NCBI RefSeq assembly: GCF_019468465.1
Contig: NZ_CP080519.1
Coordinates: forward strand, 9,541,001 to 9,605,000
Source of the DNA: Amycolatopsis sp. DSM 110486
Lineage (GTDB): Bacteria > Actinomycetota > Actinomycetes > Mycobacteriales > Pseudonocardiaceae
Direction of reading: 5' to 3'
DNA: 64,000 nucleotides
This document shows positions 58,119-64,000 of this stretch, in pieces. The notes below the pieces were generated by a model that did no database searches, had not been told where the DNA came from, and worked only from the letters and a program-made list of their open reading frames with translations. Within the stretch, counting starts at the first letter, position 1; each line of letters begins with the position of its first letter. The position numbers and the translations under genes are program-made.

Positions 58119-58421
58119 ATGACCGAAGCACTCGAGATCACCACGTTCCACCTCACCGGTGACTTCGGCGGTACCGACTTCATCGCCGTGAACTCCGACG
58201 TGGACGCCTACCTCAAAACCCGCCCCGGCTTCCGCTGGCGGCGCATCACGCAGGACGACGACGGCACGGTGGTCGACGTCGTCGCGTGGGACAGCGAAGC
58301 CGACGCACGCGCCGGCGCCGCCGGCATCATGACCGAGCTCGCCGGCTCCCCCGTGCACGCGATGATCGACCAGGCGACCGTCGACTTCCGGATCCGGCCG
58401 GTGATCCACCGGCTCGACTGA
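58119..58421 (+). CDS. small dimeric alpha/beta-barrel (ABM-like) protein
   Basis: A 100-residue protein (LEITTFHLTGDFGGTDFIAV, DAYLKTRPGFRWRRITQDDD, VDVVAWDSEADARAGAAGIM) with the strand-helix pattern of antibiotic-biosynthesis-monooxygenase-like or stress-response dimeric barrels. ATG 58119 follows AGGAAG. No cofactor motif, so function is open. Confidence 0.7.
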   Translation: MTEALEITTFHLTGDFGGTDFIAVNSDVDAYLKTRPGFRWRRITQDDDGTVVDVVAWDSEADARAGAAGIMTELAGSPVHAMIDQATVDFRIRPVIHRLD

Positions 58422-58429
58422 CGGGGCGG

Positions 58430-58912
58430 CTACGCCGCGACGGGGTACTGGTTCTGGAAGTCCAGCCGGTGATCGGCCCCTGCCGCCAGGCGGTCGAGTT
58501 CCTCGTCGAGCTTCAGGAACGTCTGCCACGGCTGCTCACCGGTGGCATCGGCGAGACGGGCGACGACGAGCTGCTCCAAGTCCGGGACCCGTTTCGCTTT
58601 CCAGACCTTGTCGGCCAGGCTGACCAGCAGGTCGTCGAGCTTGGTGTCGGGCTGATCCCAGCAGCCGTGAGTCCGCGCGAACCGCGCCAGCCGCTCGTCG
58701 ATGCCCTGTGCGAGCAGCAGCTCGTAGCCCGCTGCCTCGTAGTCCGAGCCGGGCCCGGACAGTTCCCCGGGGTGGGCGATCTTGCCGATGTCGTGGGTCG
58801 CCGCGCCGAACAGCACCGCGGGCCGGTCGAACGCGACCGTCGGGTAGGACCGCAGGAGCCCGCGTCGGTGGCCACGAAACCAGGGTAATCCGGGGCGCCA
58901 ACGCACGTTCAC
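58430..58912 (-). CDS. HD-domain phosphohydrolase, possibly N-terminally truncated
   Basis: A 160-residue protein with FGAATHDIGKIAHPGELSGP (the HD metal pair), FARTHGCWDQPDTKLDDLLV and SLADKVWKAKRVPDLEQLVV. These are the second and later metal motifs of a small HD hydrolase. Relatives carry about 40 further residues with a first His (HRLTHA-like) that are missing here; the present N-terminus (VRWRPGLPWFRGHRRG) looks random. Either a remnant or a shortened form. Convergent with the ABM-like gene. Confidence 0.6.
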   Translation of the reverse strand: MNVRWRPGLPWFRGHRRGLLRSYPTVAFDRPAVLFGAATHDIGKIAHPGELSGPGSDYEAAGYELLLAQGIDERLARFARTHGCWDQPDTKLDDLLVSLADKVWKAKRVPDLEQLVVARLADATGEQPWQTFLKLDEELDRLAAGADHRLDFQNQYPVAA

Positions 58913-58964
58913 GACGGAGTAGCGTCACACTGCGCGACAGCCAGCACGACAGGGAGGACCCGGC

Positions 58965-59462
58965 GTGACGCCGATCGACGCCACCTTCAGCCTCGTCGAC
59001 CACCATGGCGCGGCGGTGACCGAGCAGGACTACCGAGGCAAGTGGGTCACGGTTTTCTTCGGCTTCACCCACTGCCGCATGGTGTGCCCGCGTGCGCTCG
59101 GCCGCCTGACGACCGCGCTGGACGAGCTGGGGCCGCCGGCGGACAAGGTGCAGCCGCTGTACATCACCGTCGACCCGGAGCGGGACAGTCCCGAGGTGAT
59201 GCGCGCCTACCTCGAAGGCGACCACCCGCGTTTCACCGGCCTCACCGGCACGCCGGAGCAGATCGAGCGGGCCAAGCGCGCCTTCCGCGTTTTCGCGCGC
59301 CGCAAGGACGATCCCGAGGACCCCGACGGTTACGCGGTGCCGCACACCGCCATCACCTACGTGCTGGACCCCGACGGCGCCTACGCCACGCACCTCACCG
59401 ACGGCCTCGACGACAAGACGTTCACCGAACGGCTGCGCGAAACCGTCACGCAAGAAGCCTGA
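58965..59462 (+). CDS. SCO1/SenC-family thioredoxin-fold protein, no signal peptide
   Basis: A 165-residue protein: FFGFTHCRMVCPRALGRLTT carries the CxxxC copper/thiol site, followed by YITVDPERDSPEVMRAYLEG and the later His in GYAVPHTAITYVLD. SCO proteins usually deliver copper to cytochrome oxidase from the outer face of the membrane. Here the protein starts directly at the domain with no membrane anchor or signal, so it should be cytoplasmic and may act as a thiol-disulfide enzyme. GTG 58965 behind AGGGAGG. Confidence 0.85.
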   Translation: MTPIDATFSLVDHHGAAVTEQDYRGKWVTVFFGFTHCRMVCPRALGRLTTALDELGPPADKVQPLYITVDPERDSPEVMRAYLEGDHPRFTGLTGTPEQIERAKRAFRVFARRKDDPEDPDGYAVPHTAITYVLDPDGAYATHLTDGLDDKTFTERLRETVTQEA

Positions 59463-59472
59463 AAGCTGGGGA

Positions 59473-59513
59473 CCGGTTGCCGGAGCCGCCCTACGGCCGG
59501 CTCCGGCAACCGG
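59473..59513. terminator. bidirectional terminator
   Basis: A perfect 16-base stem (CCGGTTGCCGGAGCCG / CGGCTCCGGCAACCGG) with a 9-base loop between convergent genes. Confidence 0.85.
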
Positions 59514-59516
59514 AAG

Positions 59517-62500
59517 TCAGCTCAGCTTCGCCGGCACGTTGTACGCCTCCACCGACAGCCGCGGGGACTTCACGGACCGCCGCGGCGCGACCGTGACCGT
59601 GCGGGACTCCCCTGGCAGCAGCCAGAAGTAGTTGTCGCCGTAGATCGTCGGCAGCACGCGGTCCTTGCCGTTGTTCTCGCGCAGCGACAGCCGCACCATC
59701 GCGGCCACGGTCTTGCCCGTGTTGCGGATCGTTGCGGTGTAACCGTCCTTGCCCGCCGAACGAAGGCTGGTCGACAGCTGCGTGCGCCCCAGCTGGTTGA
59801 GCGCGCGCATCGACGTGTCCGCCTGGTAGCGCCAGTACGTGTTCTCCGAGACGACGGCGCCGTGCGAGTCCGTCATCGTCAGGCGCAGCAGGTGCAGCGC
59901 AGGAAGGTCCGCACCGAACGGCACCGTAAACGCGGCCGTGCCCGAGATCGGGGCCACGTCGACCTTCTCCGTCTGCGCCGCGCCCAGCGGCTTGCCGTCG
60001 AGCCCGTGCAGCTGCGCCGTCACGGTCATGCCGCTCATCGCGTCGGGCGTGTGGTTGATCGCCCGCACCTGCCAGGTCGTGAGATCCGCCTGCACGTGCC
60101 GCGACTCGCAGCCCTTGCGCGAGCCGTAGTAACTGCCGTTCACGTCGAGGTCGTAGTCGTAGGTCTGCCACACCGTGCTGTGCCAGGCCGGGTGCGACAT
60201 CCACAGCAGCACGCCGGTGGCGTCGTTCCACAGCTTGGAGTTCCACGCCTCGAAGATCGCGCGCATGCTCTCGAAGTTCACGAACTGCGCCTTGCGGCAG
60301 AACTCCTCCAGGCTCGACGAAGGCGCGAGCCGCGCGTCGATCGCCGCGAGGTAGGTCTGCGGCGACTGGTTGCCCTGCGTGGACCAGTCGTGCAGGAACC
60401 ACGGCGCGCCGATCGGCCAGCCCGCGTCGCCCTCGCCGACGAGGTTGCGCATGCTCTCCACCACGGACACGGTGGGGATGCCGATTTCGCTCCAGAAGCC
60501 GGCCTTGCCGCCCGTCGCCTCACCGGTGAAGTACTGCTTCGGGTCGAGCCAGCGGTACGGGCCGTCGCCGGTGATCACGCCGCCGGCGGAGTTGCTCTGG
60601 TAGAGCAGGTCCGTGTTCTCCGTGACGATCGAGCGCAGCGCCTGGTCGATCACCGCCGGCGGGGTGCCCTCGTTGCAGCCGAACCACACCGCGACCGACG
60701 GGTGGGCGCGGTAGCGCAGCACGGTGTCCTTGGCCTGGGCCAGGAAGATGTCGTGGTTGGCCGGATCGGTCGAGAAACCGTCCCAGAACTCCGTCCACAC
60801 GAGAATGCCGTAGCGGTCGCACGCTTCGAACAGCTCTTCGCGGTAGGAGGAGCCGATCCAGTTGCGCAGCATGGTGAAGTTCATGTCGCGGTGCATCGCG
60901 ACGACGTTGTCCACGCGCTCCGGCGGCATCCGGCGCAGCAGCTCGTCCCAGCCCCAGCTGCCGCCGCGGCAGAACACCTTGACCCCGTTGACGATGAACG
61001 TCAGCGGCTTCGCGGAGTTGTCCACCGACGCCACGTCGGTCCAGGCGTCGCCGTCGGCCGAGACCTGGATCCGGAACGTCTGCGCATACGCGGTCTCCCA
61101 CGCCAGCACGACGCGGTCGAACGACGTCGTGGCACCGAGATCGACCTGCAGCCACTGGTTGTCGGCGTACTCCGAGGTCCAGCGCGTCTTCGGGTCGCCG
61201 TCGAACGCGTTCGGCGGCGGGTTGCCGTCGGCGACCGTGGAGCTGGTGCCCGTCTTGCCCTGGGCCAGGTCGGTGCCGGCGTTCGCACTGTCCACCACGG
61301 ACATCGTCCAGAGCGAGAAACCCCATCCGGTGGCGCGTTTGTCGCACTGCACGCGGACGTAGCGCGCCTGCTGCGGCGCGAGGTCCACGGTCTGGGAGGC
61401 GACGCCGTCGACCGGCGTCACCGGCTGGTCGTAGGTGTAGGTGATCTGGCGGATGCCGAACTTGAGGTTCTTGCGGTCGCTCACCGCGGAGCCGATGGCG
61501 GCGGTCACGGTGAGGTCGTGCAGGGTCGCGTCGCCGTACCCGTTGGGCCACCACAGCTTCGGGTTCTTGATCCGCAGCTGGCCGAACGCCGACGGCGCGA
61601 AGACGGCCGCGCCCTCCTCACCCGGCGCGACGGTGACGGTGCTGGACAACGAGATCCCGTCGAACGCCGTGGTGACCTTCACCCGCTGGGCCACCGATCC
61701 GGCGTTGCGGACGGGGACCGTGATGGTCACCTCGGCGACGTCGGTCGCGGGCAGGTTGGGCAGTTTGGTGTCCACGCGGGTGTCACCCACCACGATCGCG
61801 CCGGTCGAGCGCAGCCGGACGTGGTTCCAGATGCCGGACGCGCGGTCGCGCACCGCGGGCATCCAGTCCCAGCCGGACACCGCGACGAGCGTGGGCGAGT
61901 TGGCGAACATCGTGCCGCCCGCGTCCACGAAGGACTGCCCGGCCGGCCCCTTGTCGCCCGGGCTGCCGGGGAACGGCATCGGCGCGATCTTCACGGCGAC
62001 GTTCTGGTCGCCGGTGCGGCGCAGCGCGGCCGTGACGTCGAGGGCGGCGCGGCCGAACGGGTGCGCCAGGTTGCCGACGTGGGCGCCGTTGAGCCAGATA
62101 TCGGCCTCGTGGTTGACGCCGTCGAACTCGAGCCACACGTGCCGGCCCGCGGAGGTGTCGAGACCGCGCGGCACGGAGAACGTGCGGCGGTACCACCAGG
62201 AGTGCCGCGACAGGGCCTCCGGGATGTGCATGTTGCCCATGCCCTTGGCCGGGTCGGGCAGCTGGCCCTGCTCCACGAGCGAGCCGAGCACGGTGCCCGG
62301 CACGGACGCCGGCAGCCAGCCGCGCGTGTCGACCGCGGTGCCCGACAGGACGGCGCCGTCGGTGCTCGGCGCCCAGTCCTGCATGGTGAGGACCCAGCCC
62401 GACTCCAGCGGCACGGAGCCGTCGGCGGCCACCGCCAGCGCGGGCGGGTTGTCGTGCCCGCGCACGGGGAACGACGTCCAGCCGCGAACAGCCGGGCGGT

Positions 62501-63149
62501 TGTCGCCGGTCGTGCCGTAGACCTGGAACCCGTTGAGCCCCAACGGGTTGGTGGTCGAGCCCGCAGAGCTCGTGAGGCGGACCCAGCGCGCGGTGACGGC
62601 CGGCTTCAGCGGGATGGTCACCACGCCGCCGGTGCCCTGCGCGGTGCTGTGGACGGTGCGCCAGGACTTGCCGTCCTGGGAGATGTCGAGGTCGAACACG
62701 GTCGCGTAGCTCGACTGGACCTCGGTGCCCTTCGTGTTGCTGCGCGAGGCGGTCGTGTCGAACGCCGGGTCGCCCGGGCGGGCCTCGAACGTGAGCACCA
62801 CGGAGTCGACCTGGCAGCGCCCCTGCAGGTCCACGATGATCCACTGCGAGTCGCCCTTGGCCGCGCGCCAGCCGGAGCCCTGCACGCCGACCTGAGCGAG
62901 GCCGTCCACCGCGAACTCGGCGGGCGTGGCCGCGTAGTCGGTGGAGGACACCTGCACGGGGCGGAACAGCGCCAGGTCGGTCGAGGTGTGTCCGTCCGTC
63001 ACCGCGGGGGACGCGGGCGCCGCCGAGGCCACGCCGGGCAGCACCGCCGTCAGGCCGAACCCGGCCAGCAACCCGGTGCCGGCGGCCAGCACGCCCCGTC
63101 GCGACAGTGCCGAATCCGCGCCGGGCGCGCCGCTCTGGTCCAACGTCAT
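59517..63149 (-). CDS. Tat-secreted GH2 glycoside hydrolase with two discoidin domains
   Basis: A 1210-residue secreted enzyme. Residues 1-45 are a Tat signal (SRRGVLAAGTGLLAGFGLTA, cleavage near ASAAPA). A first F5/8 discoidin domain (about 55-215) is followed by the GH2 sugar-binding and Ig-like domains (SWWYRRTFSVPRGLDT, FDGVNHEADIWLNG), a second discoidin domain inserted near residues 640-720 (FDGDPKTRWTSEYADNQWLQ), and the TIM barrel with acid/base Glu in WFGCNEGTPP and nucleophile Glu in FWSEIGIP. The layout resembles exo-beta-glucosaminidase/beta-mannosidase-type GH2 enzymes. Substrate is not deducible. A LacI-type operator lies upstream. Confidence 0.9.
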   Translation of the reverse strand: MTLDQSGAPGADSALSRRGVLAAGTGLLAGFGLTAVLPGVASAAPASPAVTDGHTSTDLALFRPVQVSSTDYAATPAEFAVDGLAQVGVQGSGWRAAKGDSQWIIVDLQGRCQVDSVVLTFEARPGDPAFDTTASRSNTKGTEVQSSYATVFDLDISQDGKSWRTVHSTAQGTGGVVTIPLKPAVTARWVRLTSSAGSTTNPLGLNGFQVYGTTGDNRPAVRGWTSFPVRGHDNPPALAVAADGSVPLESGWVLTMQDWAPSTDGAVLSGTAVDTRGWLPASVPGTVLGSLVEQGQLPDPAKGMGNMHIPEALSRHSWWYRRTFSVPRGLDTSAGRHVWLEFDGVNHEADIWLNGAHVGNLAHPFGRAALDVTAALRRTGDQNVAVKIAPMPFPGSPGDKGPAGQSFVDAGGTMFANSPTLVAVSGWDWMPAVRDRASGIWNHVRLRSTGAIVVGDTRVDTKLPNLPATDVAEVTITVPVRNAGSVAQRVKVTTAFDGISLSSTVTVAPGEEGAAVFAPSAFGQLRIKNPKLWWPNGYGDATLHDLTVTAAIGSAVSDRKNLKFGIRQITYTYDQPVTPVDGVASQTVDLAPQQARYVRVQCDKRATGWGFSLWTMSVVDSANAGTDLAQGKTGTSSTVADGNPPPNAFDGDPKTRWTSEYADNQWLQVDLGATTSFDRVVLAWETAYAQTFRIQVSADGDAWTDVASVDNSAKPLTFIVNGVKVFCRGGSWGWDELLRRMPPERVDNVVAMHRDMNFTMLRNWIGSSYREELFEACDRYGILVWTEFWDGFSTDPANHDIFLAQAKDTVLRYRAHPSVAVWFGCNEGTPPAVIDQALRSIVTENTDLLYQSNSAGGVITGDGPYRWLDPKQYFTGEATGGKAGFWSEIGIPTVSVVESMRNLVGEGDAGWPIGAPWFLHDWSTQGNQSPQTYLAAIDARLAPSSSLEEFCRKAQFVNFESMRAIFEAWNSKLWNDATGVLLWMSHPAWHSTVWQTYDYDLDVNGSYYGSRKGCESRHVQADLTTWQVRAINHTPDAMSGMTVTAQLHGLDGKPLGAAQTEKVDVAPISGTAAFTVPFGADLPALHLLRLTMTDSHGAVVSENTYWRYQADTSMRALNQLGRTQLSTSLRSAGKDGYTATIRNTGKTVAAMVRLSLRENNGKDRVLPTIYGDNYFWLLPGESRTVTVAPRRSVKSPRLSVEAYNVPAKLS

Positions 63150-63228
63150 GGGATCTCCCGATCTCGAGACAAAACCCGTCCACATGACGCGGGGACCGCA
63201 GGCGTCGACGTCGACGGGTGACAACGTT

Positions 63229-63242
63229 GCCAGGAAGCTTCC
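63229..63242. promoter_or_regulatory. LacI-family operator upstream of the GH2 gene
   Basis: TGACAACGTTGCCA, a near-perfect 14-base palindrome with the CG centre typical of LacI/GalR operators in actinomycetes, 80 bases before the GH2 start codon. The repressor gene is not in the window. Confidence 0.6.
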
Positions 63243-63365
63243 CGGCCGGTCACCCGCCCGTCAAGAAGACAAGAGAGACAAGAATCGGCCGAGATGACAT
63301 CGATGTCGGAACTCGGGAGGGCGCCGGTCGTCAAGAGCCGGAGTGAACGCCGAGGTGCCCGGTTT

Positions 63366-63410
63366 GTCCGGCCGGGCGCGTCCGGGTTGAGCGGACGAGC
63401 CCGGCCGGAC
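63366..63410 (-). terminator. terminator after the phosphodiester glycosidase gene
   Basis: Outer stem GTCCGGCCGGGC / GCCCGGCCGGAC (12 bases) with an inner GTCC/GGAC, starting three bases beyond the minus-strand stop codon. Confidence 0.7.
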
Positions 63411-63413
63411 GGG

Positions 63414-64000
63414 TCAGCGCACGAGCACCGCGTCGCCGATCGGACGCTCGCCCGTGGCGTCCGACGGGTGGTTCACGAGCTGTCCCGCGACGGCCATGGC
63501 GGTGGAGCCGCCACCGTCGAGGTTGAGCGCGTCGACCGCGCCGAGGCTGCGCATCAGCTGCGCGCCCTCCTCGATCGTCACGCCTTCGCTGACGCCGGGC
63601 TGACGGCCGTCGACGGTCACGAGGAGCAGGCGGCCCTGCGCGTCGAGCCCGGCCATCGTGCGCGGCTGACGCTGCTCGGCCCAGGCGTAGCCGAACGACA
63701 GGTCCTTCGGGTCGAGCACGCCCTCGGTCGCGGCGTCGATGGCCTCGCGGCCGTGGCGCAGCAGCACCGGCGCCGCGCTGACGATGCCGTCGCCGGCGCG
63801 GAGGTCGACCGGCCGGCCCGACGCGGTGCGCACGCGCTCGTCGACGGTCAGCTTGCGGCCGATCGCGGCGTGGGCGGCGAGCCAGCCGGCGGCCGGGCCG
63901 ATGCCCTGCACGGCGGAACCGCCTGCGGGCACCGCGCCACCGCGCGCGCCCACGGTGAGCACGCGGCCGTTGCGGTCGAGCGTGACCTGCGTGCCCGTGC
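63414..64000 (-). CDS. phosphodiester glycosidase (NAGPA-like) domain, C-terminal part
   Basis: The visible ~195 residues, open to the window end, match the C-terminal part of the NAGPA/DUF2233 phosphodiester glycosidase family: RTMAGLDAQGRLLLVTVDGR, EEGAQLMRSLGAVDALNLDG, GGSTAMAVAGQLVNHPSD. The LNLDGGGST motif is the hallmark catalytic loop. Such proteins are usually secreted and act on cell-wall or exopolysaccharide phosphodiesters. The start and any signal peptide lie beyond base 64000. Ends at its own terminator. Confidence 0.85.
   Translation of the reverse strand, partial: TGTQVTLDRNGRVLTVGARGGAVPAGGSAVQGIGPAAGWLAAHAAIGRKLTVDERVRTASGRPVDLRAGDGIVSAAPVLLRHGREAIDAATEGVLDPKDLSFGYAWAEQRQPRTMAGLDAQGRLLLVTVDGRQPGVSEGVTIEEGAQLMRSLGAVDALNLDGGGSTAMAVAGQLVNHPSDATGERPIGDAVLVR

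Noticed and set aside
59862..63221. Open frame of about 1100 codons on the plus strand opposite the GH2 gene
   Set aside because: Arg/Val/His-rich shadow of a high-GC gene without family character; the minus-strand frame has a full GH2 enzyme with Tat signal.

Overview
The window is very GC-rich, densely coded actinobacterial DNA with many GTG starts, ATGA/GTGA gene overlaps, DUF3618 and VLRF1-type proteins, ECF42 sigma, P450 and Tat-secreted hydrolases. It looks chromosomal and fits Pseudonocardiaceae, perhaps Amycolatopsis; that placement is an inference from style, not a database match.

Region by region. (1) 1-0.8 kb: the 3' end of a PPOX-family flavoprotein gene and a small S1-like gene. 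(2) 1.15-12.2 kb: a tRNA-Pro integration hot spot. Three copies of the 3' half of a tRNA-Pro(GGG) gene (1188, 10470, 11906), each followed by a hairpin terminator, bracket a graveyard of integrative-element genes: tyrosine integrase pieces, primase-polymerase, MobF relaxase, DUF5131, a TGT-like fragment and a C5 DNA methyltransferase piece. One intact giant gene survives inside: a Ser/Thr-kinase / AAA / GAF / histidine-kinase hybrid (5243-10231). (3) 12.3-14.1 kb: an orphan gene, an MBL hydrolase and an in-frame-deleted oxidoreductase. (4) 14.4-19.6 kb: a five-gene operon for a UgpABCE-type ABC importer with a calcineurin-type phosphodiesterase embedded in it, pointing to glycerophosphodiester scavenging. 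(5) 19.6-29.6 kb: assorted regulators and enzymes (two paralogous LysR genes, a hydrolase, an XRE regulator, DUF2255, a frameshifted FUSC transporter, an acyl-CoA ligase, a membrane protein, a flavin reductase, PadR).

(6) 29.7-37.6 kb: a tightly overlapping operon (acyl-CoA ligase, Mo-hydroxylase large subunit, crotonase, FAD subunit, 2Fe-2S subunit fused to a CoxG domain, serine hydrolase), divergent from PadR. Its gene content matches the 2-furoyl-CoA (hmfABCDE) furoate pathway; this is the most specific metabolic prediction here. (7) 37.7-40.3 kb: SDR/ArsR divergent pair, a hydrolase and a Gln/Pro-rich membrane protein. (8) 40.5-49.2 kb: a general-stress island of small acidic proteins, hemerythrin, holin-like and DUF3618 proteins, an Nth-like protein, a PoxB-like TPP enzyme, VLRF1 and malic enzyme, with several SigF/SigB-type promoters (GTT-N14/16-GGGTA) that I could place by eye. 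(9) 49.2-64 kb: a dead F420-dependent oxidoreductase, ChaA antiporter, DinB-like protein, a ChW-repeat fragment, the ECF42/DGPF/AhpD-like cassette, SDR/TetR pair with repeated operators, a CYP105-like P450 with TetR, an HD protein, an SCO protein, a large Tat-secreted GH2 glycosidase with discoidin domains under a LacI-type operator, and a phosphodiester glycosidase cut by the window end.

No intact tRNA, rRNA, CRISPR array or complete insertion sequence was seen.
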